Shown piece after piece: positions 24,597 through 34,007 of a stretch of DNA of 64,000 bases; position 1 is the first letter of the stretch; every line of letters begins with the position of its first letter. Source of the stretch: Nocardioides sp. InS609-2 (GTDB lineage: Bacteria > Actinomycetota > Actinomycetes > Propionibacteriales > Nocardioidaceae). Both the position numbers and the translations under genes were made by a program. The notes beneath the pieces were generated by a model, which saw nothing but the letters and a program-made list of their open reading frames with translations, ran no database searches and was not told the DNA's origin. The DNA lies in the NCBI RefSeq assembly GCF_023208195.1, contig NZ_CP060034.1, forward strand, positions 4,092,001 to 4,156,000. Reading direction: 5' to 3'.

Positions 24597-25975
24597 GACT
24601 CGTCCTCGGCGAAGCCCGACACCACGTCGCGCAGCGCGCCAAGCTGGGCGGCGATGGCGTCGCGGCGCTTGGTCATCCGGTCGACCTCGGCCCTGACCAC
24701 GGCGAGCTCACGCTCGGCTTCGGCCGTGCCGCTCGACGCGACGGAGTCGGCCTGGGTCTTGGCCGTGGCCACGATCTGCTCGGCCTCGCGGCGGGCGCGA
24801 GCCAGCAGCGCCTCGGACTCCGACTGGGCCTGCTGACGATGGGCGGTGGCCTGGGTGATGGCCTCGCGGGCGCGCTGCTCGGCAGCGGTCGCGCGCTGCT
24901 CGGCCTCGGAGACCAGTCGAGCGGTCTCGGCGGTCGCGTTGGAGTGGTGGTCGGTGGCCTCGCGGGCGAGCCGCTCCTTCTCCACCGCGAGAGTGCGCCG
25001 GGCCTCCTGCACCTCTCGGTCGGCTGCGGCTCGGGCCTGCTCGGCCTCGCGCTTGGCGGACGTGCGCAACTCATTGGTCTCCTGCTGGGCGGCCAGGCGC
25101 ACCTGGTCGGCCTCGCGCTGCGCCGAGGCACGGTGGTCGTCAGCCTCGGTCTTGGCCAGCACCCGCTCCTGCTCGGCATCGGCGGTGATGCGGGTGCGGG
25201 TCTCGTCGAGCTCCTTGAGCTGCACCAGCCGCATGTCCTCGGCCTCCCGCGCCGCGTCGGCACGGATCGCCTTGGCATCCCGGTTGGCCTGCGAGCGGAT
25301 CTCGTCGGCGTCGCGCAGGGCCGCCTCGCGGACGTCGGCGGCCTCGTCCTCGGCCAGCTTGAGCATCGAGGTCGCCCGACCACCGAGACCGGCATACGAC
25401 GGGGTCTCGTTCTCGGCGAGCTGGGCCTTGACCGACTCGAGCTCACGTTGCAGGTCGATCACCCGCTGCTCGGACTGGCTCAGGCTGCTGCCGAGGCCGG
25501 ACTTCTCCGAGAGGAGCTGGCGCACTCCTGCGTCGACGGCGTCCTTGTCGTAGCCCCCGCGGCGTACGGCGGGGAAGGTCGGCACGCTCGAGGTGGCGGT
25601 GGACAGCGTGGGTCCGGTCGCGGCAGCCACCGGAGCCGGGCGAGCGGCCGGCGCAGGCGTGCTGGGCGCCGCACGGGGAGCGGGCATCGGCGGGATCACC
25701 GGCGCGGGCCTCTGGGCCGGAGGGGTCGTCACGGCAGGAGCGGCAGCCGGCACGGCCGGAGCCTGCTGGGTGCGCTCCGCAGGCTTCTCGACTGCGGGCT
25801 TCTCGGCGGCGGGCTTCGCGGGAGCCGGAGGCGCGGCAGCCTTCGCAGGCGCGGCCTTCTCGGGAGCAGCCTGCTTCGACGCCACGGGCAGCACCTGAGT
25901 GGGCTCCTCGTCGGCATTCCCGGTCTCTTCGTCGGGCTCCTCGTCGAAGATGGACAGGCCCTCGTCGCGGCTCAT
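24593..25975 (-). CDS. DivIVA-like coiled-coil protein with Pro/Ala-rich linker
   Basis: 460 aa from the ATG at 25975 (MSRDEGLSIFDEEPDEETGN). An acidic start, a long Ala/Pro/Lys linker (about 35-150), a DivIVA-type short domain (FPAVRRGGYDKDAVDAGVRQ), then about 250 residues of continuous alanine-rich coiled coil (repeated EAExxRxxAxREAE units). It resembles actinobacterial polar-growth scaffold proteins such as FilP/Scy-type. Membrane-associated filament formation is inferred. Coupled by CTGA overlap to the permease downstream. Confidence 0.75.
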   Translation of the reverse strand: MSRDEGLSIFDEEPDEETGNADEEPTQVLPVASKQAAPEKAAPAKAAAPPAPAKPAAEKPAVEKPAERTQQAPAVPAAAPAVTTPPAQRPAPVIPPMPAPRAAPSTPAPAARPAPVAAATGPTLSTATSSVPTFPAVRRGGYDKDAVDAGVRQLLSEKSGLGSSLSQSEQRVIDLQRELESVKAQLAENETPSYAGLGGRATSMLKLAEDEAADVREAALRDADEIRSQANRDAKAIRADAAREAEDMRLVQLKELDETRTRITADAEQERVLAKTEADDHRASAQREADQVRLAAQQETNELRTSAKREAEQARAAADREVQEARRTLAVEKERLAREATDHHSNATAETARLVSEAEQRATAAEQRAREAITQATAHRQQAQSESEALLARARREAEQIVATAKTQADSVASSGTAEAERELAVVRAEVDRMTKRRDAIAAQLGALRDVVSGFAEDES

Positions 25976-26127
25976 GTGTTGCGCACCCTTCTCGTCGCGT
26001 GTGTGGCAGGGTCCGGCGACCCCAACTTGGTCAGTGTCCCTGATGTCGGGTCGCTGAGACACCCCGGCTCGCGGACCGAAGGGCATCCAGTCGACGAACC
26101 GGGGTGGGGTGGGACGGGTGGGGCGCC

Positions 26128-27477
26128 TCAGACCCCGCGGAAGCGGTTGATCTGGTCGAGATGCTTGTCACGCATCTCGGTGTCGCGCACGCCGAGCCCC
26201 TCCTCGGGCGCCAGGCAGAGCACGCCGACCTTGCCCTGATGGGCGTTCTTGTGCACGTCGAGCGCGGCCTGGCCGACGTCCTCGAGCGCGTAGGTCCTCG
26301 ACAGGGTCGGGTGGATCATCCCCTTCGAGATCAGCCGGTTGGCCTCCCACGACTCGCGGTAGTTGGCGAAGTGCGAGCCGACGATCTTCTTGAGGTTCAT
26401 CCACAGGTAGCGGTTGTCGTACTGGTGCATGTAGCCGCTCGTCGAGGCACAGGTCACGATCGTGCCGCCCTTGCGGGCGGCGTACACGGAGGCGCCGAAG
26501 GTCTCCTTGCCCGGGTGCTCGAAGACGATGTCGACGTCCTCGCCACCGGTGAGCTCGCGGATGCTCATCCCCAGGCGACGCCACTCCTTCTGGTCCTGGG
26601 TGTTCTCGTCCTTCCAGAACTTCCAGCCCTCCTCGGAGCGGTTGAGGATCAGCTCGGCACCCATCGACCGGCAGATCTCGGCCTTCTCCTCGTTGGAGAC
26701 CACGCAGATCGGGGTTGCGCCGCCGTTGAGGGCGTACTGCGTCGCGAAGCCACCGAGGCCGCCGCTCGCACCCCAGATCAGCACGTTGTCGCCCTGCTTC
26801 ATGCCGGCGCCGTTGCGGCTGACGAGCTGCCGGTACGCCGTGGAGTTGACGAGGCCGGGGGAGGCGGCCTCCTCCCAGGTGAGGTGGGCCGCCTTGGGCA
26901 TCAGCTGGTTGGACTTCACGAGTGCCACGTGGGCCAGTCCGCCGAAGTTGGTCTCGAAGCCCCAGATGCGCTGCTCCGGGTCGAGCATCGTGTCGTTGTG
27001 GCCGTCGGAGCTTTCGAGCTCGACCGAGAGGCAGTGGGCGACGACCTCGTCGCCGGGGTTCCAGGAGTGCACGCCTACGCCGGTCTTGAGCACGACGCCG
27101 GACAGGTCGGAGCCGACCACGTGGTACGGCAGGTCGTGGCGCTTGCTGAGAGGGGAGAGCTTGCCGTAGCGCTCGAGGAAGCCGAAGGTCGAGACCGGCT
27201 CGAAGATCGAGGTCCAGACGGTGTTGTAGTTGATGGCGCTTGCCATCACCGCGACCAGGGCCTCACCGGGGCCGAGCTCGGGGAGCGCGACGTCCTCGAC
27301 GTGCAGTGACTTGCGGGGGTCCTTGTCCTTCGAGGCCACCCCCTCGAACATGTCCGCCTCGTCCTTGTGGATCGTGACGGCACGGTAGGACTCGGGAAGG
27401 TCGAGGTTGGCGAAGTCGTCGGGTGTCAGGGCGTTGCCGGCCTGGCTGGCTGATATCGCGTCGAGGATGTTCTGCAC
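26128..27477 (-). CDS. ccrA: Crotonyl-CoA carboxylase/reductase
   Basis: 449 aa from a GTG with AGGAGA upstream. NADPH-dependent reductive carboxylation of crotonyl-CoA to (2S)-ethylmalonyl-CoA, the key step of the ethylmalonyl-CoA pathway and a source of polyketide extender units. The nucleotide-binding motif is IWGASGGLGGFATQYA (234-249). The CO2-binding tetrad known from the Kitasatospora enzyme (N81, F170, E171, H365) is present at N85, F174, E175 and H369, each shifted by four. So true carboxylase activity, not plain reduction, is expected. Epimerase and thiolase genes follow within 700 bp. Confidence 0.95.
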   Translation of the reverse strand: MQNILDAISASQAGNALTPDDFANLDLPESYRAVTIHKDEADMFEGVASKDKDPRKSLHVEDVALPELGPGEALVAVMASAINYNTVWTSIFEPVSTFGFLERYGKLSPLSKRHDLPYHVVGSDLSGVVLKTGVGVHSWNPGDEVVAHCLSVELESSDGHNDTMLDPEQRIWGFETNFGGLAHVALVKSNQLMPKAAHLTWEEAASPGLVNSTAYRQLVSRNGAGMKQGDNVLIWGASGGLGGFATQYALNGGATPICVVSNEEKAEICRSMGAELILNRSEEGWKFWKDENTQDQKEWRRLGMSIRELTGGEDVDIVFEHPGKETFGASVYAARKGGTIVTCASTSGYMHQYDNRYLWMNLKKIVGSHFANYRESWEANRLISKGMIHPTLSRTYALEDVGQAALDVHKNAHQGKVGVLCLAPEEGLGVRDTEMRDKHLDQINRFRGV

Positions 27478-27523
27478 TGGCTTGTCTCCTGGCGGGGGGC
27501 AGTCTGATGCGGATCGAGCGAAG

Positions 27524-27539
27524 GCTACCGGGAGGTAAC
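27524..27539 (-). promoter_or_regulatory. Possible operator upstream of ccrA
   Basis: GTTAC-N6-GTAGC on the minus strand (complement of 27524-27539), 47-62 bp before the ccrA start. It differs at one base from the perfect GTTAC-N6-GTAAC dyad in the meaA promoter (3996-4011). A shared regulator of the two pathway genes is possible. Confidence 0.35.
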
Positions 27540-27566
27540 TTCACCCGGCTAGTGGTGTGGGGGAGG

Positions 27567-28040
27567 TCACCCGGCCGGCTGGACCAGCTCGACGAGCACG
27601 CCGCCGGTGTCCTTGGGGTGGATGAAGTTGACGCGGCTGTCGGACGTGCCGCGCTTCGCCTCGTCGTACAGGAGACGCAGGCCGCGCTCGCGCAGGATCA
27701 TCGACACCTGCTCGACGTCCACGACCCGGAAGGCGAGCTGCTGGAGCCCCGGGCCGGAGCGGTCGAGGAACTTCGCGATCGTCGACTCCGCCGACAGCGG
27801 AGCGAGCAGCTGGATACAGGACCCGGTGCCGCCGACGCCCACCATCGCCTCGCGGACGCCCTGCTCCTCGTTGGTCTCCTCGTGGAGCACCTCCATGCCG
27901 TAGACGTCGCGGTAGAACGCCATCGCCTCGTCGAGGTCGGGCACGGCAACGCCCACGTGGTCGATCGCGGTGAACAGGTGCTGCACGGATTCGAGGCCCG
28001 AGCTGTCGAGTGGGGGGACTGGTGCGGTCATGGCCGACAT
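27567..28040 (-). CDS. mce: Methylmalonyl/ethylmalonyl-CoA epimerase (VOC family)
   Basis: 157 aa from the ATG at 28040, with an in-frame ATG at 28031 as alternative. Interconverts the R and S forms of methyl- or ethylmalonyl-Co[21 protein letters not shown] carries the first metal ligand (His28), and the C-terminal [17 protein letters not shown] carries the Glu ligand. In place of the usual LHH stretch this protein has GLQQLAFRV, which I also associate with actinobacterial homologues. Placed between ccrA and the thiolase, it fits supply of the R isomer to the mutase at 4033. Confidence 0.9.
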   Translation of the reverse strand: MSAMTAPVPPLDSSGLESVQHLFTAIDHVGVAVPDLDEAMAFYRDVYGMEVLHEETNEEQGVREAMVGVGGTGSCIQLLAPLSAESTIAKFLDRSGPGLQQLAFRVVDVEQVSMILRERGLRLLYDEAKRGTSDSRVNFIHPKDTGGVLVELVQPAG

Positions 28041-28176
28041 CGTCGTACGACGACAGGTCCGGGCGCGAGGGGGTGTGACATGTGAGACATCCCGAGCCGT
28101 CCGTACACCCTCCCGAAGGCGGGTCCCCGATGGGTATCGTCGAGAGCAACACCCGAACTTCCAGTGGAGGCACCGC

Positions 28177-29370
28177 ATGTCAGGCAGCACCGGATCCGTC
28201 ATCGTCGCCGGGGCACGTACCCCGATCGGCCGCCTGCTCGGCGGTCTGAAGGACCAGTCGGCCGCTGACCTGGGCGGCGTCGCCATCGCCGGCGCGCTCG
28301 AGAAGGCCGGTGTCACGGGCGACCAGGTCGACTACGTGATCATGGGCCAGGTCATCCAGGCAGGCACCGGCCAGATCACCGCGCGCCAGGCGGCCGTCAA
28401 GGGCGGCATCCCGATGACCGTCCCCTCCATCACCATCAACAAGGTCTGCCTGTCGGGTGTCAACGCGATCGCGCTGGCCGACCAGCTGATCCGCGCGGGC
28501 GAGCACGAGATCGTCGTCGCCGGCGGCATGGAGTCGATGACTCAGGCCCCGCACGTGCTGCCGAAGTCGCGTGAGGGCTTCAAGTACGGCGACACGAAGC
28601 TCGTCGACTCGATGGCCTACGACGCGCTCTACGACCAGTTCACCGACCAGGCGATGATCAACCTGACCGAGACGTGCAACTCCGCGGGCACCAACCTGAG
28701 CCGCGAGGAGCAGGACGCCTTCTCCGCCCAGTCGCACCAGCGGGCGGCGCTTGCCTGGAAGAACGGCCTCTTCGACGACGAGGTCGTGCCGGTCACGATC
28801 AAGACCCGCAAGGGTGAGGTCATCGTCTCGCAGGACGAGGGCATCCGCGGCGACACGACCACCGAGTCGCTCGCCGGTCTGCGCCCGGTCTCCAAGGACG
28901 GCACCATCACCGCAGGCTCCGCCTCTCAGATCTCCGACGGCGCGTGCGCGGTCGTGGTCATGAGCAAGGCGAAGGCCGAGGAGCTCGGGCTGACCTGGCT
29001 CGCCGAGATCGGCGCCTCCGGCCAGGTCGCCGGCCCCGACTCCACGCTCCAGCTGCAGCCGGCCAACGCGATCGCGAAGGCGGCCGCCAAGGAAGGCATC
29101 GACGTCGCCGACATCGACCTCTTCGAGCTCAACGAGGCGTTCGCGGCCGTCGGCATCGAGTCGGCCCGCCAGCTCGGCGTCGACCAGGACAAGGTCAACG
29201 TCAACGGCGGCGCCATCGCGTTCGGCCACCCGGTCGGCATGTCGGGCGCCCGCATCGTGCTGCACCTCGCGCTCGAGCTCCAGCGCCGCGGCGGTGGCGT
29301 GGGCGCTGCTGCCCTGTGCGGTGGCGGCGGTCAGGGCGACGCGCTGATCATTCGCGTCCCCCAGGCGTGA
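28177..29370 (+). CDS. Acetyl-CoA acetyltransferase (thiolase)
   Basis: 397 aa from the ATG at 28177 with GTGGAGG upstream. Condenses two acetyl-CoA to acetoacetyl-CoA, or cleaves the product. Active-site Cys91 (NKVCLSG), the NEAFA motif, His351 (FGHPVGMSG) and Cys381 (LCGGGGQG) are all present. The GTG of meaB overlaps its stop, so the two are one operon, divergent from the epimerase. As the first enzyme towards crotonyl-CoA it suits the ethylmalonyl-CoA route. Confidence 0.94.
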   Translation: MSGSTGSVIVAGARTPIGRLLGGLKDQSAADLGGVAIAGALEKAGVTGDQVDYVIMGQVIQAGTGQITARQAAVKGGIPMTVPSITINKVCLSGVNAIALADQLIRAGEHEIVVAGGMESMTQAPHVLPKSREGFKYGDTKLVDSMAYDALYDQFTDQAMINLTETCNSAGTNLSREEQDAFSAQSHQRAALAWKNGLFDDEVVPVTIKTRKGEVIVSQDEGIRGDTTTESLAGLRPVSKDGTITAGSASQISDGACAVVVMSKAKAEELGLTWLAEIGASGQVAGPDSTLQLQPANAIAKAAAKEGIDVADIDLFELNEAFAAVGIESARQLGVDQDKVNVNGGAIAFGHPVGMSGARIVLHLALELQRRGGGVGAAALCGGGGQGDALIIRVPQA

Positions 29371-30359
29371 GTGGCGCCACCAGCGAAGGTAGGGGACGGC
29401 GCCGCTCGACGGCGTCGGTCCCCGACCTCGTCTCCCGGGCGCGTGAGGGTGACGCCCGTGCGGTGGCCCGGCTGATCTCGCTCGTCGAGGACGAGTCGCC
29501 GCTGCTGCGCGAGGTGATGACGGCGCTGGCGCCGCACACCGGCCACGCGCAGATCGTCGGCATCACCGGCTCGCCCGGCGTCGGCAAGTCCACCTCCACC
29601 AACGCGATGGTCACGGAGCTGCGCAAGGCCGGCAAGCGAGTGGGCGTGCTGGCGGTCGACCCGTCGTCCCCGTTCTCCGGTGGCGCGCTGCTCGGCGACC
29701 GGGTGCGGATGCAGGACCACGCGACCGACCGCGACGTCTACATCCGGTCGATGGCCTCGCGCGGGCATCTCGGCGGCCTCGCCTGGACGACTCCGCAGGC
29801 GCTCCGGGTGCTCGACGCGGCCGGCTGTGACGTCGTACTCATCGAGACGGTGGGTGTCGGCCAGAGCGAGGTCGAGATCGCCGGGCTCGCCGACACCACG
29901 CTGGTGCTGATGGCGCCGGGCATGGGCGACGGCATCCAGGCCGCGAAGGCGGGCATCCTCGAGATCGGTGACCTGTACGTCGTCAACAAGGCCGACCGTG
30001 ACGGCGCCGACCAGGTGAGACGCGACCTGCGCTCGATGCTCGCGCTCGGCGAGCGACCCGAAGGCTGGTGGAAGCCGCCGATCGTGAAGACCATCGCCGC
30101 CAAGAACGAGGGTCTCGACGAGGTGGTGGTCGAGATCGACAAGCACCGCGCCTGGCTGATCGAGTCGGGTCAGCTCGAAGTACGCCGCGCCCGCCGGGCC
30201 CGCGACGAGATCGAGGCGATCGCGATGACCGCGCTGCGTGCGCGCTGGGGCGACCTGCACGGCCACGCGTCGCTGGACGGCCTCGCGGCCTCGGTGGCCG
30301 AGGGCACGACCGACCCCTACTCCGCCGCCGACGAGCTGGTCAACGCGATCAGCGCCTGA
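29367..30359 (+). CDS. meaB: MeaB-type GTPase, mutase chaperone
   Basis: 330 aa from a GTG overlapping the thiolase stop. A G3E-family P-loop GTPase that gates delivery of adenosylcobalamin to acyl-CoA mutases and protects them from inactivation. Walker A is GSPGVGKS (68-75), followed by [19 protein letters not shown], the ETVGVGQSE switch region and NKAD. Usually it is beside its mutase; here the two mutase genes lie 25 kb upstream and 5 kb downstream. The last 11 bp overlap the convergent secreted-protein gene. Confidence 0.94.
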   Translation: MSGATSEGRGRRRSTASVPDLVSRAREGDARAVARLISLVEDESPLLREVMTALAPHTGHAQIVGITGSPGVGKSTSTNAMVTELRKAGKRVGVLAVDPSSPFSGGALLGDRVRMQDHATDRDVYIRSMASRGHLGGLAWTTPQALRVLDAAGCDVVLIETVGVGQSEVEIAGLADTTLVLMAPGMGDGIQAAKAGILEIGDLYVVNKADRDGADQVRRDLRSMLALGERPEGWWKPPIVKTIAAKNEGLDEVVVEIDKHRAWLIESGQLEVRRARRARDEIEAIAMTALRARWGDLHGHASLDGLAASVAEGTTDPYSAADELVNAISA

Positions 30360-30984
30360 GCCGGACCGTCCCGCTGGTGGCGGGGGCCAGCCCGTTGGCT
30401 GGGCTGGTCACGACGCGGTACCTGCCGCCCCGCAGGTCCATCGTGCGTACGTCGCGGCTGCCGCGGGTGCTCGAGCGCCGGATGGTCTTCCACGTCCCGG
30501 ACTTCTGCTTCTGCACGGTCAGCTCGTAGTCACCGGTGTCCCAGTCAGGATCCACGTCGACCCGCAGCTTGCGCTTCCCGGAGACGGCCTTGGCGCTCAC
30601 GGTCGCGGGCACCGGCGTCGGCGCCACGATGGTGAAACCGTACGTCGCCGGCAACGGGTCGATGTTGCCGGACGGGTCGACGGCGGCGACCGTGAACGTG
30701 TGCGGGCCCAGGGTCGTGACCGTCGCGGCGTACGGCGTCTCGCACGGGAACCTGCCTCCGCCGTCGATCGCGCATTGGAAGGTGCCGGGCTCGGTGCTGG
30801 TGAACTCGAAGAAGACCGGGCCGGGCGTGAGCGTGGCAGCCGGGCCCATCGTGATGGCGGTATCCGGGGGAGCGGTGTCGGCGGCGTGGGCAGGCCCGGC
30901 CACGCTCAGGAAGGTGCCGAGGAGCACGCAGACGACCAGCCGGCAGACGGTGGCTGCGGCCCGAGAGGGCAGTGCAAGAGTCAC
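30349..30984 (-). CDS. Hypothetical secreted protein
   Basis: 211 aa. A clear signal peptide (LVVCVLLGTFLSVAGPAHAA, cleavage near AHA-A) is followed by an Ig-like or chitobiase/FN3-type repeat (PDTAITMGPAATLTPGPVFF, STEPGTFQCAIDGG, YAATVTTLGPHTFTVAAVDP) with two cysteines, then a basic C-terminal beta domain. Such repeats often occur in extracellular proteins of this group. No enzyme motif seen. Confidence 0.7.
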   Translation of the reverse strand: MTLALPSRAAATVCRLVVCVLLGTFLSVAGPAHAADTAPPDTAITMGPAATLTPGPVFFEFTSTEPGTFQCAIDGGGRFPCETPYAATVTTLGPHTFTVAAVDPSGNIDPLPATYGFTIVAPTPVPATVSAKAVSGKRKLRVDVDPDWDTGDYELTVQKQKSGTWKTIRRSSTRGSRDVRTMDLRGGRYRVVTSPANGLAPATSGTVRLRR

Positions 30985-31152
30985 GTGTCCAGCCTGACAC
31001 CAACCGGGTGCCGGTGTCTCAGGAATGCCGCAGGGCGCGCCTCCCGGCCCGGTCGCAGGACGGGTGGTACCAATGTGGCGACCTGTGCGCGTCCCGGTTT
31101 CGACCTCGGGCGCGCTGGACCATGCAACGACCGCGAACGATTGGAGTCATCG

Positions 31153-31320
31153 ATGAACGTCAAGAAGGTGCTCCTCGTACTGGTCGTGGTGTTCCTCGGC
31201 TTCTGGATGTTCACCGACCCCAACGGGCTCGCCGTGGCTGCCAGCGACGGCGCCGGCAAGACCTGGGAGCTCACGCAGAACCTGTTCCGGGCGATCATCG
31301 ACTTCGTGGACGCGCTCTGA
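31153..31320 (+). CDS. Small single-pass membrane protein
   Basis: 55 aa: MNVKKVLLVLVVVFLGFWMF then a short outer part TDPNGLAVAASDGAGKTWEL and an amphipathic end FRAIIDFVDAL. GGAG lies 10 bp upstream of the ATG. Eight bp separate it from the PH-domain gene, so they probably form an operon. Function unknown. Confidence 0.65.
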   Translation: MNVKKVLLVLVVVFLGFWMFTDPNGLAVAASDGAGKTWELTQNLFRAIIDFVDAL

Positions 31321-31327
31321 GTCCCTG

Positions 31328-31852
31328 ATGGGTCTCATCGCCTCCGTGACCGAGCCGGACATCCGTCGCCACCTCCTGCGCGAGGAGGGTGAGGTCGTCG
31401 TCGACGAGGTGCGCAAGCACCCGGTGGCCTACCTCCGGCCGGCCCTGGAGGCGCTGCTGGCTGTCGTGTTGCTGGTGGCCTTCCCGTTCGTCGACCTCGA
31501 CCTGGCGTGGTTCCCGTTCCTGCTGGCCGGCGGCATCGCCGCGCACGCCGGCTGGCTGGCGCTGCACGCCAAGATGGACGTCTTCGTGATCACCAACATG
31601 CGGGTCTTCCGGGTGCACGGCGTGCTCTCGCAGCAGCTGGCCACCATGCCGCTCTCGCGGATCCTCGACATCACCGTGGCCAAGCCACTGATCGGCCGGA
31701 TCCTCGGCTACGGCCACTTCATCTTCGAGTCGGCCGCGCAGGAGCAGGGGCTGCGCGACATCCGCTTCGTCGGCCGGCCCGACCAGCGCGACCTCGCCAT
31801 CCAGCGGGTGGTGCAGCGCGCCGGCCTGCGCGGGCCCCGCGCGGTCAACTGA
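31328..31852 (+). CDS. PH (bPH2/YdbS-like) domain membrane protein
   Basis: 174 aa. Two neighbouring hydrophobic segments (ALEALLAVVLLVAFPFVDLD, WFPFLLAGGIAAHAGWLALH) are followed by a bacterial PH domain with the typical VFVITNMRVFRVHGVLSQQL and MPLSRILDITVAKPLIGRIL. Such proteins sit in the cytoplasmic membrane; role unclear. The TGA overlaps the ATG of the MarR gene (TGATG). Confidence 0.85.
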   Translation: MGLIASVTEPDIRRHLLREEGEVVVDEVRKHPVAYLRPALEALLAVVLLVAFPFVDLDLAWFPFLLAGGIAAHAGWLALHAKMDVFVITNMRVFRVHGVLSQQLATMPLSRILDITVAKPLIGRILGYGHFIFESAAQEQGLRDIRFVGRPDQRDLAIQRVVQRAGLRGPRAVN

Positions 31853-32340
31853 TGACGCTGCCGTTCGACCCTATCGCCGAGGCCGCGCGCCAGTGGGGGC
31901 TGCGCTGGGACGGGGTGCGCGCCATGCACGCGGTCACCTCCTTGATGCGCGTGCAGCAGCTCGTGATCGGTCGGCTCGACGCCCTGTTGAAGCCACACGG
32001 GCTCACGTTCGCCCGCTACGAAGCCCTGGTGCTGCTGACGTTCTCGTCGCGTGGCTCGCTGCCGCTCGGCAAGATGGGGGAGCGACTCCAGGTGCACCCG
32101 ACATCGGTCACGTCGATCGTGCGGCGGCTCGAGGCCTCGAGCCTCGTCGTACGACGCAAGCATCCTGATGACGCGCGGGCCGTGCTGGCGGAGATCACCG
32201 ACGAGGGCCGTGCGCTGGTCGAGGCAGCGACGCGTGACCTCACCGCGGCCGACTTCGGGCTGGGTGCCCTCGACGACGACCAGCTGGCCGCGGTCTCGAA
32301 CCTCTTGACTCCGGTACGGCGGGCAGCCGGAGACTTCTGA
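31852..32340 (+). CDS. MarR-family transcriptional regulator
   Basis: 162 aa. Winged helix with the family pattern LTFARYEALVLLTFSSRGSL, GKMGERLQVHPTSVTSIVRR (recognition helix) and the wing VVRRKHPDDARAVLAEITDE. Dimeric DNA-binding repressor that responds to small ligands. It is translationally coupled to the PH gene and 2 bp from the next gene; targets are unknown. Confidence 0.88.
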   Translation: MTLPFDPIAEAARQWGLRWDGVRAMHAVTSLMRVQQLVIGRLDALLKPHGLTFARYEALVLLTFSSRGSLPLGKMGERLQVHPTSVTSIVRRLEASSLVVRRKHPDDARAVLAEITDEGRALVEAATRDLTAADFGLGALDDDQLAAVSNLLTPVRRAAGDF

Positions 32341-32341
32341 G

Positions 32342-32890
32342 ATGGCGACCTCCGACGACGTACGCCGCGTGGGACTCGCGCTGCCGCGCACCTACGAGCA
32401 TCAGGTGCGCGGTCGTTGGAAGCTCAAGGTGAAGCAGATCGTCTACGTCGCGTTCTCCCGCGACGAGCTGGCGATGGGGTTCGGGTACCCGTTGGCGGAG
32501 CGTGACGGGCTGGTCGCGTCGGACCCGGAGACGTTCTTCCTGCCGCCGACATCGGACCTGCGCTACCAGTGGGTCTGCGCGCACCTGGCGCGGCTCGACG
32601 AGGCCGAGATGCGCGAGCTGGTGGTGGACGCCTGGCGGATGTGCACGCCGAAGATGCTGCATGAGCTGCCGGAGCTGCCGGCTCCTGCGGCGCGGGTGTG
32701 GGACCTCGTGGAGCAGCAGGAATGGGCCGACGTGAGGTCCTTGCTGCATCCCTACGTGAGGTTCACCGACGGTGACGTGTCCGTGCGCGGCCGGAATAAC
32801 CTGCTTGCGCATCTGCGCGACCATCCGACCCCGCGCCCGCCCACGCAGGTCGAGGTGCGGGACGGACAGCTGTACGGATGGGTTCGCTGA
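32342..32890 (+). CDS. MmcQ/YjbR-like protein
   Basis: 182 aa. Residues 1-110 look like an MmcQ/YjbR double-wing DNA-binding fold (RRVGLALPRTYEHQVRGRWK, YQWVCAHLARLDEAEMRELV). The last 60 residues (VWDLVEQQEWADVRSLLHPY, VRFTDGDVSVRGRNNLLAHL) resemble a shortened SnoaL/NTF2-like unit. Two bp after the MarR gene, so part of its operon. Function unknown. Confidence 0.65.
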   Translation: MATSDDVRRVGLALPRTYEHQVRGRWKLKVKQIVYVAFSRDELAMGFGYPLAERDGLVASDPETFFLPPTSDLRYQWVCAHLARLDEAEMRELVVDAWRMCTPKMLHELPELPAPAARVWDLVEQQEWADVRSLLHPYVRFTDGDVSVRGRNNLLAHLRDHPTPRPPTQVEVRDGQLYGWVR

Positions 32891-32897
32891 GAGAGGC

Positions 32898-33551
32898 TCA
32901 ACCCGGCAGTAGCGCGGCGCAGAGCGTGTCCTCGACGTACGTCGCGTAGCGAGGCAGGTCCCAGCCGCAGCGGATGACCAGCAGCTCGAACATCTCGGGC
33001 GAGCTGACCGCGAACAGCACGTCGGTCGCCTGCTCGGTCGACACATCGGTTCTCAGGTGACTTGCTCGCCCAAGGGACTCGGCGTTCTCACGCATCCGGC
33101 GCCTGCGCTCGTCGTCCACCTCGACGGCGAGTCCCTGCAGGCCCGGGTCGGTGAGCGCCGCGTCGCGGACGAGCAGCAGGATGGGGGAGACGCGGGGTGC
33201 GACCTCGCTGGCGAGCCGCGCCCAGCCGGCCACGATCCGGCGCGGGTCCGGGTTGCTGCGAAGGCGGTCGGAGCGGCGTTCGGCTGGCTCCGAGTGCTCG
33301 TCGCCCTCGAGCGCTCGGAGGCGTAGGTGCCGGACCAGCCCGGCCTTGCCGCCGTACGTCTTGTAGATGGTCTGCTCGGAGACCCCGGCCGCGCGCGCAA
33401 CGGCGCCGACGGTCGTCGCTGCGTAGCCCTGGCTTCGGAACTGCTCCCACGCGACGTCCAGCACGCGCGTACGACGTTCCTGCGCGCGGGCGCGCCGCGA
33501 CGACGTGTCGTACGCGCGGGTCTCGACGGTCCCTGTCACGCGGGTCCACAC
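32898..33551 (-). CDS. TetR-family transcriptional regulator
   Basis: 217 aa from a GTG at 33551; a GTG at 33539 is equally possible. The N-terminal helix-turn-helix is RRTRVLDVAWEQFRSQGYAA, TTVGAVARAAGVSEQTIYKT, YGGKAGLVRHL. The C-terminal ligand domain is not diagnostic. Divergent from the SnoaL/NmrA-type genes, with a 45-bp intergenic region containing a dyad it may bind. The half-site CCTAGTAT in front of it also occurs in the palindrome before the acyl-CoA mutase gene at 34907. Confidence 0.85.
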   Translation of the reverse strand: MWTRVTGTVETRAYDTSSRRARAQERRTRVLDVAWEQFRSQGYAATTVGAVARAAGVSEQTIYKTYGGKAGLVRHLRLRALEGDEHSEPAERRSDRLRSNPDPRRIVAGWARLASEVAPRVSPILLLVRDAALTDPGLQGLAVEVDDERRRRMRENAESLGRASHLRTDVSTEQATDVLFAVSSPEMFELLVIRCGWDLPRYATYVEDTLCAALLPG

Positions 33552-33596
33552 TCCTAGTATTGATTACAGCGGACTATATCAAAATGGAGCTGGCCC
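33552..33596. promoter_or_regulatory. Divergent operator region of the TetR gene
   Basis: Unusually AT-rich for this DNA. TTGAT (33560-33564) and ATCAA (33578-33582) form an inverted repeat with 13 bp between; TAGT and ACTA arms overlap it. TCCTAGTAT (33552-33560) matches one arm of the palindrome at 34881-34900. The SnoaL gene has GGAG at 33586-33589 as ribosome-binding site. Confidence 0.5.
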
Positions 33597-34007
33597 ATGG
33601 ACGGTCGCGGATTCGCCGAGCGTTTGCGCGACGTCACCAACGCCCACGACGTCGACGGCATCGTGGACTGCTTCCACGACGACTACACGCTGACCAACCC
33701 CTGTCACCCCGGGCGCGACTTCATCGGGACCGGCCAGGTACGTCGCAACTGGACGGGCATGTTCGCCCGGGTGCCGAACCTGGAGGTGCGCGTCCTGGCG
33801 ACGGCCCAGAGCGGCCAGCGTGTCTGGAGTGAGTGGACGATGAACGGAGTTCGACTCGACGGCGGACGACACCAGCCGCGAGGTGTGATCATCTTCGACC
33901 TGGTCGACGACCGGGCTCAGGCTGCACGCTTCTTCATGGAGCCGGTCGACACCGAGGCGACGTCGGCCGACGAGGCCGTCGTCAACCTGGTCGGACCACG
34001 CCCGTGA
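33597..34007 (+). CDS. SnoaL-like (NTF2 fold) protein
   Basis: 136 aa. MDGRGFAERLRDVTNAHDVD then GIVDCFHDDYTLTNPCHPGR is the usual start of SnoaL-like polyketide-cyclase-fold proteins; the end PRGVIIFDLVDDRAQAARFF also fits. Members act on small hydrophobic substrates or only bind them. The stop overlaps the GTG of the following NAD(P)-binding protein, and the pair is divergent from the TetR gene, so TetR-controlled small-molecule turnover is plausible. Confidence 0.82.
   Translation: MDGRGFAERLRDVTNAHDVDGIVDCFHDDYTLTNPCHPGRDFIGTGQVRRNWTGMFARVPNLEVRVLATAQSGQRVWSEWTMNGVRLDGGRHQPRGVIIFDLVDDRAQAARFFMEPVDTEATSADEAVVNLVGPRP

Noticed and set aside
24398..26239. 613-codon plus-strand frame opposite the coiled-coil gene
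   Set aside because: Leu/Gly/Arg-rich shadow caused by the repetitive alanine codons of the real minus-strand gene.
28040..28053. Palindrome TCGTCGTACGACGA between mce and the thiolase gene
   Set aside because: Perfect over 14 bp, but it overlaps the mce start and CGTCGTACGACG-type runs are frequent in this DNA; not enough to call an operator.
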